The translations under genes and the position numbers were made by a program. From the NCBI GenBank assembly GCA_965195225.1, contig CBDAFL010000320.1, forward strand, positions 1 to 9,919: a stretch of DNA of 9,919 nt. The letters are read 5' to 3'. This document shows, piece by piece, positions 1 through 5,822 of this stretch (position 1 is the first letter of the stretch; each line of letters opens with the position of its first letter). Below the pieces are notes generated by a model. It saw only the letters and a program-made list of their open reading frames with translations. It did not search any database and was not told the origin of the DNA. This DNA comes from JAHIKV01 sp965195225 (GTDB lineage Bacteria; Planctomycetota; Planctomycetia; Pirellulales; Thermoguttaceae).

Positions 1-18
1 CTCCACAATCGCCGGCAT
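1..18 (-). CDS. Possible start of a further element gene (partial)
   Basis: Only six codons (MPAIVE) are visible before the window edge, so no function can be given. An ATG at 18-16 is preceded on the minus strand by GGAGGG at 31-26 with a 7-base spacer, which is close to ideal for ribosome binding. An in-frame ATG at 39-37 has no such site. It would continue the run of minus-strand genes after the Cys-rich gene, 121 bases downstream of that stop codon. The bases between 19 and 139 show no other convincing coding frame. Confidence 0.25.
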
Positions 19-139
19 TTTCGGACCCTCCGTGGTCATCCCAACACGCCCAGCCGTCCTGCGCCGGGCCGAAACACTGACATTAAACCCGAAACACCCT
101 ATCTTTCCAACGTCATTTGAGAGTTTGCAAAAGCTCAGT

Positions 140-727
140 TCATAATGCAGATATCACACACGTTGCCGACGAATAACCACACACATCCAATACATCATAA
201 ACGTAGGTCAGTTCCTCTTCTTCCCAACCCAAACAATCGGGAGTGTCATCGTAAACTTTCTCCCAGCGACTGTTATTGCCGCCACAAATATCTGTTGTCC
301 ATAATATCCGAAGTGTCAGCACTTTGTTGTACAATCGCAGGTTCAGTCTTGGGGCTTGGAAATTACAAGGCTCTACCTCGCAACGGCAATCAGAAATATC
401 GTAATCCCAATAGCACCAATTAGGACCAGTGCCCCGCCAAGTCAAAATAAATGTATCGTTGAGGTCTGGGCAACAATTGGGACAGTACCCGCTATCACCA
501 GCACCATCATCAACTCCCGCAAGAGTTACCATAACTTCTTCTGGTGCATTGTTTCCGCTGCCAGAACACCAGTCGCACTCAACTTTCCTTCCCCTGCAAC
601 AGCACGGATACCCCGGCATGTACCGCCAGGAGTCGTATGGCTTCCGTGGCCCGCGCAGCCCGTACTTGGGAAGCCAGAGACCGGAGTCGGAACGCTGGTA
701 ATCGTCGTTAGGTTTGCGCTTGCTCAT
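140..727 (-). CDS. Cys-rich hypothetical protein downstream of capsid
   Basis: This 195-residue protein has 16 cysteines, many paired: CCC at 42-44, CxxC at 51-54, CxxCC at 82-86, CxC at 114-116 and singles at 105, 121, 148, 165, 183 and 190. It has no signal peptide or membrane segment. The first 40 residues are basic and rich in Tyr, Pro and Trp; the rest is acidic and probably beta-rich. The spacing suggests metal binding or disulphides, but no catalytic motif is visible. From memory, similar Cys-rich proteins ending in a SAATCTV-like motif occur in planctomycete prophages, which is weak support. The start has GGAG six bases upstream. The site lies directly behind a strong terminator, so expression must depend on read-through or an unseen promoter. 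The gene looks more AT-rich than its neighbours. A virion or tail role is only inferred from position. Confidence 0.7.
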   Translation of the reverse strand: MSKRKPNDDYQRSDSGLWLPKYGLRGPRKPYDSWRYMPGYPCCCRGRKVECDWCSGSGNNAPEEVMVTLAGVDDGAGDSGYCPNCCPDLNDTFILTWRGTGPNWCYWDYDISDCRCEVEPCNFQAPRLNLRLYNKVLTLRILWTTDICGGNNSRWEKVYDDTPDCLGWEEEELTYVYDVLDVCGYSSATCVISAL

Positions 728-738
728 ATCATGCTCCG

Positions 739-775
739 AAAAAAACCCGCCGGGCGAGTGTCGTCACCCGGCGGG
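739..775 (-). terminator. Rho-independent terminator after capsid gene
   Basis: On the minus strand, CCCGCCGGG (775-767) pairs perfectly with CCCGGCGGG (754-746), a 9-bp all-GC stem around a 12-base loop, followed at once by seven T (745-739). It lies 45 bases after the capsid stop codon (823-821) and ends 11 bases before the start codon of the Cys-rich gene, so it separates the two genes transcriptionally. This is the clearest terminator in the window. Confidence 0.85.
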
Positions 776-820
776 CCTCAGCAAAAGTCGGGCTACAAGC
801 CCTCACTCAAAAGGGTTTCA

Positions 821-1438
821 TTATTCAGCATCGCCGGTGCTCTTCACCGCGCCAGCCGCGTCGATTTGGCAGACGCCGAAGTCCAGGTAGCCGCGGAACT
901 GAATACCGAGCGTGTTGAAGTCCGCATCGGCTTGTTCGATGGTTGGGGTTTCCTGGCCGTTCAAGTAGGCAATGCCGAAGGCGGCCACGTCGCCCGGGTC
1001 GCCAAACAGATACCAGCCGGTCGCGGAGTAGCCCGGATAATTGGAGTTGCTCAAGTACGGCGACACCTGGGGCTGATACTTGCCCTTGTAGCTGTTGCTA
1101 TCGGGAACCGCCACGTCGCCACCGTAGACCACGTTGGTTGACGCGAAGAGTTGATCGGCCACGGCCTCCAACTCCGGCGGGCAAGCCAGATATTTCGGAG
1201 TGATGCTGATGGGGTCGCCGCGGGTGTCGACCAGCTTGCGGAGCGCTTCGACGGCGGACCCCAGGCCGACAAGGTCGAGCGGATCGTCGATCAAGTTGTT
1301 GTTGTCGCCATGAAAAAACGATCCGGTATTGGCAAGAACCAACATCCAAAATAATTGCTCCAACTTGACCGCCGCGCCGCGACCCAATAGCCGTGGCACT
1401 TCGTCAAACTTGCCGAGTAAGTCCGAACATTCTGGCAT
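821..1438 (-). pseudogene. Major capsid protein, C-terminal part (frameshifted)
   Basis: This is the out-of-frame continuation of the protease/capsid gene at 2717-1404; together they would span 2717-821. The readable part begins in effect at LGKFDEVPRLLGRGAAV and continues through QLFWMLVLANTGSFFHGDNN to a C-terminus that includes GWYLFGDPGDVAAFGIAYLNG and an acidic tail. These are features of the capsid domain of Mu-like and protease-MCP fusion heads. An ATG at 1438-1436 could open it as a separate 205-residue protein, but homologous sequence starts only about 7 residues later, and such a protein would lack the first part of the capsid fold. It lies in the +1 frame relative to the upstream part. 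I read it as the broken half of one gene rather than an independent gene. No slippery heptamer is visible. A sequencing or assembly error remains possible. Confidence 0.75.
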
Positions 1439-2717
1439 GGGTCGCCACCTTAAACGAAAAGCTCGATTCCCCGAGGCTTCCGTGTTTGATCTCGCCGGCG
1501 TTGCCGACCTCATCAAAAGTAGCGTCTGCCGTCAAGCGATAGCCGGTATGATCCTTGAAGTCGTTTGCCGTCAGCTTGCGGGCAATCGTTCGGGCAACCG
1601 ATGGCGCGGCCCGATAGGATTCCGTCGAGATTTTGTTGGCGACGTTGCTCAGGATTCCGGGGATGGTATTCGTCGAAAACGCCGCGCGAATCATCGAATC
1701 CCGACCAGCCGGAACCTCGACGCCTTGCTGCTGCAATCCAGCCCGCATGATGTCATGCAACGAGTTCAACCGCAGTCGGCGCGCCTGAACCGTTGCCGGT
1801 TCGCCCAACGCCTTTACGGAAAGCTCTTCGTGTCCCAAGTGCAAAAGTAGGCTTGCCTGGAGAACGTCGCCGTTTTCTGCGCCGGTGTCATGGCCGCTGC
1901 TGTGGATCGCCGGTGCCTTCGGCCGCTCGGCGCGGATCATTTTCAATTCAGTGTCGCGGAGCTGCGCCTTGAGAACTTCGCGGTCGAAGTCGGCGAAGCT
2001 CAACTTGCCGCCCAACGCCGCGTGCAGGAACCGCTCGGTTTGCTGCCGGATGTTCGACTCGGTGAAAGTCGCCCCGTTCCAGCGGGCCAAGATTCGCTCT
2101 GAATCGGTCAGGCCCTCGCGGTCCCAAGCCGCTTTCATTTCGTTGGGGACTTCGGTGGTGGTGGTTTCGTCACTCATCTTTTTTCCTTTCACAGATTTAC
2201 TCACCGCAATCGAAACCGTCGCGCTCGCGTCCGCTCCGATCGCAACAAGAGAAGTTTCTCGCAAAGTGCCGCGCTTCACAAATACCATGCCGCCGCGCGG
2301 TGCGGTAATGGTCCGGCCGTTTGCCGAAACCTTGTTTCCTTCGTGGACGAATTCGCGCTCGAGGGGTTGCACCCCGACCGACGCGGAAAATGAAACGCCG
2401 TCTTTCGACATTGCGACGATCCGCTCGGTCAACGGATTCGCCCGCGTCAACGTGCCGTCAACCCGCAAGTCGGTTTTCGTTTTCGTCGCGGCGCCGGTGC
2501 CAAGAAGGCCGTCGATGCTGTCCCGATGCTCTGCCAAAATCTGCACGGGGTGGGATGCGTCCAGGCCGGTCAGGTCGATCATCGTAGGTCCGAAACCGGG
2601 GACCGTCATCACGTCGCCGCCGTAGGCGAAAATCGAAACGCACGGAGGCTTCTGGTCGCCGCCGGCTGCGGCCTGAATCTCGACTTGCCCGCGTAGCTGC
2701 AAGAGGTCAGTCGGCAT
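1404..2717 (-). CDS. Prohead protease/major capsid fusion, N-terminal part (truncated)
   Basis: The first ~175 residues are a caudovirus prohead serine protease that would cleave scaffold and capsid during head maturation. His64 in AEHR and Ser113 in SASVG sit where the catalytic His and Ser are expected, and LRETSLVAIGADASA matches the usual end of the domain. Residues ~181-290 are helical and charged, like a scaffold. From ~290 the capsid domain begins (TIPGILSNVANK, SFKVATHARMFGLTRQ), then the frame stops at residue 437. An intact protein would be about 640 residues, continuing at 821-1438. Related capsids read TRQ-(A/D)(L/I)INDD-LG at this point. Here the six residues are gone and both flanks read CTCGGCAA, which is consistent with a 26-base deletion. 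The start at 2717 overlaps the preceding gene by 11 bases, suggesting translational coupling. Confidence 0.8.
   Translation of the reverse strand: MPTDLLQLRGQVEIQAAAGGDQKPPCVSIFAYGGDVMTVPGFGPTMIDLTGLDASHPVQILAEHRDSIDGLLGTGAATKTKTDLRVDGTLTRANPLTERIVAMSKDGVSFSASVGVQPLEREFVHEGNKVSANGRTITAPRGGMVFVKRGTLRETSLVAIGADASATVSIAVSKSVKGKKMSDETTTTEVPNEMKAAWDREGLTDSERILARWNGATFTESNIRQQTERFLHAALGGKLSFADFDREVLKAQLRDTELKMIRAERPKAPAIHSSGHDTGAENGDVLQASLLLHLGHEELSVKALGEPATVQARRLRLNSLHDIMRAGLQQQGVEVPAGRDSMIRAAFSTNTIPGILSNVANKISTESYRAAPSVARTIARKLTANDFKDHTGYRLTADATFDEVGNAGEIKHGSLGESSFSFKVATHARMFGLTRQV
2175..2190 (-). promoter_or_regulatory. Internal ribosome binding site inside protease/capsid gene
   Basis: The protease part ends in a basic stretch (KSVKGKK) whose codons spell AAAGGAAAAAAG directly before an in-frame ATG (2177-2175) that begins MSDETTTTEVPNEMKAAW. 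GGA is followed by a six-base spacer, so ribosomes could start here and make scaffold plus capsid without the protease. Nested starts of this kind are known for lambda C/Nu3. For this gene it is inference from sequence only. Confidence 0.4.
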
Positions 2718-2916
2718 GATCGGCCCCTTGGATCATGGGCAACGGCTTGCCCTCGAGCGCCCGGCTTGCCGTGTTCCAGTCAAAAAAAGGAACAAGGTCC
2801 AGCGTCAAAACTGGCCTGATTTCTTGGGCGCGCAGCGTTTCCAGCACGTCGAAATACGGCCGCTGATATTGCTGGCAGAGTTGGGCGGGGCTGGCGAGGT
2901 GTTGGGTTTCGCTCAT
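2707..2916 (-). CDS. Small hypothetical protein upstream of capsid gene
   Basis: This gene encodes 69 residues. I do not recognise the family. The middle (AQLCQQYQRPYFDVLETLRA, then a short beta-like stretch LTLDLVPFF and DWNTASRAL) has the rhythm of a small MerR/excisionase-like HTH with a wing, but this is weak. The start at 2916 is chosen over upstream in-frame codons because AAAGGAAAAG lies just before it, and because the upstream extension would run through the palindrome at 2971-2990 and the end of the zinc-ribbon gene. The stop overlaps the protease/capsid start by 11 bases. Co-translation with the head gene suggests a regulatory or assembly role, but nothing in the sequence proves it. 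Confidence 0.6.
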   Translation of the reverse strand: MSETQHLASPAQLCQQYQRPYFDVLETLRAQEIRPVLTLDLVPFFDWNTASRALEGKPLPMIQGADHAD

Positions 2917-2970
2917 TGACTTTTCCTTTCGATTTTTATTTTGACCGATCACGAGGAAGATACAATTCCA

Positions 2971-2990
2971 GTTTTCCCATTGTGGGAAAC
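2971..2990. repeat. Palindrome, operator-like
   Basis: GTTTTCCCATTGTGGGAAAC contains a perfect 7-bp inverted repeat (TTTCCCA / TGGGAAA) around TTG. It sits 3 bases after the stop of the zinc-ribbon gene and 55 bases before the next start. There is no T-run after it, so a terminator is unlikely; an operator is a better guess. GGGAA half-sites resembling it recur upstream of the gene starting at 3948. Confidence 0.4.
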
Positions 2991-2993
2991 AAT

Positions 2994-3185
2994 TCACTGA
3001 CGGATGATGTTCACCCGCTGCCCGCAGTTTTTGCATCGGCTGTGTCGAACCGTCACGATCTTATCGCGCCGCGTCGTATGGTTGCCGCGAAACTCCAAGC
3101 CGCCGCAACGCGGACAACGGGGGAGACGCACATAGACGTGCATCGGCTCGTTGATGTCCTTGGGCAGGGTCGGGGCGTCATTCAT
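2994..3185 (-). CDS. Small zinc-ribbon protein
   Basis: This gene encodes 63 residues with two CxxC knuckles, C24-P-R-C27 and C51-K-N-C54, separated by 23 residues rich in Arg and Thr. This is a typical zinc ribbon, and the basic face suggests nucleic-acid binding. The start at 3185 is supported by GGAAGGAAAAAG a few bases upstream and overlaps the end of the preceding gene by 8 bases. Longer in-frame starts would cover the upstream coding region in a second frame. Small zinc-ribbon proteins such as Ogr/Delta act as phage late-gene activators, and Com of Mu is a translational regulator. Placement just before the head genes would fit such a role, but the sequence is not close enough to name it. 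Confidence 0.75.
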   Translation of the reverse strand: MNDAPTLPKDINEPMHVYVRLPRCPRCGGLEFRGNHTTRRDKIVTVRHSRCKNCGQRVNIIRQ

Positions 3186-3948
3186 CGGCTTTTTCCTTCC
3201 GCCGCCTCGGCTGCCGCAAGTCGAGACTCGCCGACAAGGGACATTGGCCGATCTCGCCGGGGGTGGTTGGTGAAGCCGATCGTAGTCGTTGCCGTGCGGC
3301 AATCGTTTCGTCGTGATACTTCCGCCCAGCAGGTTCCGACCATTCCGGCAGTTCACGGGGCAGGCTCGGGGCCGGTTGCTTCGCCGCCGCGCGGCCCGCC
3401 TTTGTTGCGCTGTAGCACGCGCGCCCGTGGATGTCGGAACTGGATTCGATCCAGCCGCGACACAACGACGAAGCCAACAACAGCGAGATTTCCCACGCCT
3501 CGTTGGCGTCGGCCTTGGTGTCGCCGGAATAGTTGCTCACACCCCAAAGCCAGAACTCGCGGCAGAGGCTCTGCCCATCGTCGGCCTTCGCCGATAGCTC
3601 GATTATCTGCCGCAGAACGCGGTGGGATTCATCCAGGCCGGGGAGTCCGCAGAGCGATCGCACACCGACTTCCCCCGCCTCGGTCAGTCGGACGCCTACG
3701 CGGCGCTTGTCACCACAGAGAACCAACAACCCGGTCGACGCCAATTCATCTACGGTCCGCTGTGAGGCTTTCCGGCGGGCTTCACCGCCGCCGCCTGTGC
3801 TCGACGTCACCCCACCCTCGGAAAACCGTTGTCGGGCCTCCCAGATATTGCTCGGGGCCGGGGGTGTCCAGTCCGCCGCGCGCATCGGGCGGAAAATCGC
3901 GTCGGTTTGCGCCAGGATTCGGATAAGCTGTTCGTCGGTTTCATTCAT
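3178..3948 (-). CDS. Winged-helix domain protein, function unknown
   Basis: This gene encodes 256 residues. Residues ~45-115 look like a MarR-like winged helix: a run of small residues and Arg/Lys, then SQRTVDELASTGLLVL as the recognition region, GDKRRVGVRLTEAGEVG as the wing, and a further helix. The middle (REFWLWGVSNYSGDTKADAN) may be another small fold, and the last ~50 residues are basic, Pro/Ser-rich and probably disordered. The start at 3948 (MNETDEQL) is taken because the in-frame extension to 4029 crosses a promoter-like intergenic segment; the ribosome site is weak (GGAA). Its end overlaps the zinc-ribbon start. It could be a regulator of the head operon or a packaging-type DNA-binding protein standing where a small terminase is often found, but no terminase signature is visible. 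Confidence 0.6.
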   Translation of the reverse strand: MNETDEQLIRILAQTDAIFRPMRAADWTPPAPSNIWEARQRFSEGGVTSSTGGGGEARRKASQRTVDELASTGLLVLCGDKRRVGVRLTEAGEVGVRSLCGLPGLDESHRVLRQIIELSAKADDGQSLCREFWLWGVSNYSGDTKADANEAWEISLLLASSLCRGWIESSSDIHGRACYSATKAGRAAAKQPAPSLPRELPEWSEPAGRKYHDETIAARQRLRSASPTTPGEIGQCPLSASLDLRQPRRRKEKADE

Positions 3949-3964
3949 GGTTTTTTTATTCCAA

Positions 3965-4004
3965 TGTCCCAGCGGGAACAAGTTGCCCCTTTGGATAGTT
4001 CCCA
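3965..4004. promoter_or_regulatory. GGGAAC half-site cluster upstream of the winged-helix gene
   Basis: Within 40 bases upstream of the start at 3948 lie an imperfect palindrome TGTCCCAGCGGGAACA (3965-3980) and a third half-site GTTCCCA (3998-4004) in inverted orientation to GGGAAC. The same GGGAA/TTCCC half-site makes the palindrome at 2971-2990. A dimeric repressor or activator of the element could bind here. This is pattern only; no promoter with a good -10 was found beside it. Confidence 0.3.
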
Positions 4005-4042
4005 TATCCAGATGACTCTGTACCCTCATAAAAGAACCTAGA

Positions 4043-4054
4043 CCCCCCGGGGGG
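4043..4054. repeat. C6G6 palindrome after the AAA+ gene
   Basis: CCCCCCGGGGGG lies two bases beyond the stop codon of the AAA+ gene. As RNA it can form only a 4-bp stem with a CCGG loop; on the minus strand it is followed by TCTAGGTTCTTTT, a poor terminator tail. It marks the boundary between the replication block and the head block. Long C/G palindromes occur near cos sites in some phages, but nothing else here supports a cos. Confidence 0.35.
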
Positions 4055-4056
4055 CA

Positions 4057-4779
4057 TCATAGCTTTGCCCCTTCCCTGTGCGACGGCCAGCAGCAGTTGA
4101 GCGAGATTGCGCCGTCTCGAAGTCGATCCGCGATTGCCGACCCCAGGCGTTGCGAAGCCTCTGGTCCATCGCCCACGTTCATCGTCGCCCAGGTCACCTT
4201 CCTGCCTCGATAGCGCCCGTCGACGATCGCAAACAGGGTCGATGCTTGGAACGGCGTAAGTGAACCAACCGGCGGGATGGGGTCGCTCAAATACAGCACG
4301 GCTGGGTGGATGTATCGCTTCACCAACTCCTCTTCGGCTTCACCCATGCCTTCGCGCATCGAACGGTATAGCGTGCTGCCATCCACCCACTTGATGCTCA
4401 GTTCATTTGCAATCGCAATGCGGGCCAAGCCAACCAATAAATGATCCTTCCCCGTGCCGCTGGGGCCGTACAAGAGAAGCCCCTGCCCAGCGCCTACGCG
4501 CTCGAGGATGTCGTCGGCGTACTTTTCCAGTTGCGTCAAGACCGTGCGTTGTGCGGCGGCATGGGAGGCCGTGTCGTCGATTGTAAAGTTTTGGAGCGTA
4601 CAGTCGGCATAGCGCGAACCCATCGGGCCGGTCAGTCGGCGCCATGCCTCCCACTTGCGTTTGTTCCGCTCCTGCTGTCGCTCTGCGGTAAGCTCACGGT
4701 CGCGTGCCGCCTGCTGCTCGGGGGTCGGCTCGGGGAGCAAGAGAAGGTGGCTCGCGGCCGCATCAAAGGTGCTGGTCAT
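4057..4779 (-). CDS. DnaC/IstB-like AAA+ helicase loader
   Basis: This gene encodes 240 residues, the usual size for phage and plasmid helicase loaders. After a charged N-terminal region (~20-50) the ATPase core shows Walker A GPSGTGKD (105-112, K111), Walker B VLYLSDP (161-167, D166; Ser replaces the usual second acidic residue position), sensor-1-like WATMNV (N201) and RLGSAIADRLRDG (211-223), which holds the likely arginine finger. Proteins of this type load the replicative helicase DnaB at a phage or plasmid origin. It starts 10 bases after the initiator gene, with GGAG close to the ATG at 4779. The pairing with the initiator and its iterons supports the replication role. A much longer in-frame opening back to 5202 exists but runs through the initiator gene in another frame, so the short start is preferred. 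IstB of an IS21 element is excluded by context. Confidence 0.85.
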   Translation of the reverse strand: MTSTFDAAASHLLLLPEPTPEQQAARDRELTAERQQERNKRKWEAWRRLTGPMGSRYADCTLQNFTIDDTASHAAAQRTVLTQLEKYADDILERVGAGQGLLLYGPSGTGKDHLLVGLARIAIANELSIKWVDGSTLYRSMREGMGEAEEELVKRYIHPAVLYLSDPIPPVGSLTPFQASTLFAIVDGRYRGRKVTWATMNVGDGPEASQRLGSAIADRLRDGAISLNCCWPSHREGAKL

Positions 4780-4789
4780 TTTCTCCACG

Positions 4790-5566
4790 TCAAAATCCTC
4801 CAACGATCGGGACGGTGCTCTTGTGGTTTGGGTCGTACCGTTGCCCAGGGCCGTCGGCGTAATTACTGGCCGGCTTGCCGTTGCCGTTTTTCGACGCCTC
4901 GAAAATCCCCACCCAACCGGATTCGATGCTTCCGTCGATCGCGGCGACGGCGCGGTCCCGGCCCCACGTCGCCAGCTTCCTGAGTTGTGCTTTAGTGGTG
5001 CTGGGGGTGAGTGGTCTCCGAAGTTCCTTGCGGTAGGCCGTCCATCGGCCCCATGCTTCCCGGAAAGAATCCGAATCCAGTTCCTTTGGAATCTTAGCCA
5101 CCGCGGCCGTGCCGCGCGCCTTGGTTTGGTTCTTGTGTTTGGTTCTTGCGTTTGGTTCTCTTGTTTGGTTAGAGTGCGCGCCGTGAACTGGTTGCGGTTC
5201 ATTTAGTGAACTGGTCCGGTTCACCTGCTGAACTGGTGTAGTGCGCGCCGTGAACTGGTTCACCTGCTGAACTGGTTCACTTGCTGAACCCGTCAGTATT
5301 ATGTATTTACTCCCCACTCCCTTGCCGTGTTCAATGGCAATTTCCTTGGCTTCTTCAAGCACCCGTAACGCGCGGGTTACGGTGTGTCGGGCCAAACCAG
5401 TATCTTCCTGGAGTGCGTCGATCGAAGGATGGCAATACCCTGATTCATCCGCTCGATTGGCAAGCGCCAGCCAAACCGCGATTGTGGGGGCCGAAAAGTG
5501 CATCATCCGGGCAAGAAACCCGTTTTTGATGTGGCCCACAATGGTGTTTTTCGGGCGATCTGCCAT
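4790..5566 (-). CDS. Winged-helix replication initiator (lambda O-like)
   Basis: This gene encodes 258 residues. Residues ~8-92 form a HTH_36-type winged helix: APTIAVWLALANRADESG, CHPSIDALQEDTGLARHTVT as helix-turn-helix, then a wing GKGVGSKYIIL. Residues ~95-150 are a low-complexity linker rich in Gln, Asn and Thr, encoded by the iteron DNA. Residues ~165-225 (FREAWGRWTAYRKELRRPLT ... AAIDGSIESGWVGIFE) match the helical C-terminal region common in phage replication proteins. The design, with a DNA-binding head, origin repeats inside the gene and a following DnaC-like loader, is that of lambda O and related initiators. The start ATG at 5566 is one base after the stop of the preceding HTH gene, so translation is probably coupled. 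The exact family name is not certain, but a role in initiation is well supported by context. Confidence 0.8.
   Translation of the reverse strand: MADRPKNTIVGHIKNGFLARMMHFSAPTIAVWLALANRADESGYCHPSIDALQEDTGLARHTVTRALRVLEEAKEIAIEHGKGVGSKYIILTGSASEPVQQVNQFTARTTPVQQVNRTSSLNEPQPVHGAHSNQTREPNARTKHKNQTKARGTAAVAKIPKELDSDSFREAWGRWTAYRKELRRPLTPSTTKAQLRKLATWGRDRAVAAIDGSIESGWVGIFEASKNGNGKPASNYADGPGQRYDPNHKSTVPIVGGF
5125..5170 (+). repeat. Four 13-bp iterons inside the initiator gene
   Basis: TTTGGTTCTTG begins at 5125 and 5138, a variant TTTGGTTCTC at 5151 and a shortened TTTGGTT at 5164, an exact 13-base period. Because 13 is not a multiple of three, each copy is read in a different frame by the initiator gene, so the repetition is not a protein repeat. 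It is AT-richer than its surroundings and could be the unwinding part or a second binding block of an origin. Confidence 0.75.
5184..5293 (+). repeat. TGAACTGGT iterons, probable replication origin
   Basis: TGAACTGGT occurs exactly at 5184, 5207, 5229, 5251 and 5268, with a degenerate copy (TGAACCCGT) at 5285. Intervals are 23, 22, 22, 17 and 17 bases. Inverted GGTTCA half-sites lie at 5196-5201 and 5218-5223, so most units are GAACnnGTTC-like dyads. A 21-base direct repeat covers 5173-5193 and 5240-5260, offset by 67 bases and therefore read in different frames by the gene (FTARTT versus VHGAHS). This argues for selection on the DNA itself. With the 13-mers next to it and the initiator around it, a replication origin is the best reading. 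Confidence 0.75.
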
Positions 5567-5567
5567 G

Positions 5568-5822
5568 CTAGAAAAAATCCGTTATTCCAGGGGTTTTCCT
5601 TCGTCGCCGCACAACTCGGGGCTGCGGTCCGGCGGCTCGGCTGGCCTCGAAGGCGGCCAGGTCGGCGGGGGAGATTCGGTATCGCGGCCGGCCGCCGGTG
5701 GTGGTCGCCGTGTTGATCGCGCGAAGTTCACCCGACCGAATCCACGTCAGGATTTTCGCGGCGTCCACGCTGAATCGGCGGGCAATTTCGGGTGGGGTGA
5801 GATATGCGGAGGCTATTTGCAT
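5568..5822 (-). CDS. Excisionase/MerR-type HTH protein
   Basis: This gene encodes 84 residues. Residues 7-60 fit the HTH_17 family: YLTPPEIARRFSVDAAKILT as helix-turn-helix, WIRSGELRAINTATTTGGRP, then the wing RYRISPADLAAFEASR. The tail is basic (RVVRRRRK). Such proteins act as recombination directionality factors (Xis), AlpA-type activators or small repressors. The start at 5822 has GGAGG with a seven-base spacer and overlaps the previous HTH gene by 10 bases. It is followed one base later by the initiator gene. Being the second of two HTH_17 proteins in a row, one may control excision and the other the replication operon; the sequence does not tell which. Confidence 0.8.
   Translation of the reverse strand: MQIASAYLTPPEIARRFSVDAAKILTWIRSGELRAINTATTTGGRPRYRISPADLAAFEASRAAGPQPRVVRRRRKTPGITDFF

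Noticed and set aside
356..1141. 261-codon plus-strand open frame
   Set aside because: It spans the Cys-rich gene, the terminator and the capsid end on the other strand and shows no domain pattern.
1404..1440. Programmed ribosomal frameshift in the capsid gene
   Set aside because: No slippery heptamer or downstream pseudoknot was seen, and six conserved residues are missing at the junction, which a frameshift would not explain but a deletion does.
2916..3926. 336-codon plus-strand open frame
   Set aside because: Opposite strand to three overlapping, well-started minus-strand genes; Arg/Pro/Ser-rich sequence typical of a GC-rich shadow frame.
4780..5202. In-frame N-terminal extension of the AAA+ protein (141 extra residues)
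   Set aside because: It lies wholly inside the initiator gene in another frame, is low-complexity Arg/Pro/Thr-rich, and a proper ATG with GGAG is present at 4779.
5125..5293. CRISPR array
   Set aside because: Repeat units are 9 to 13 bases with almost no spacers and lie inside a coding gene; iterons fit better.
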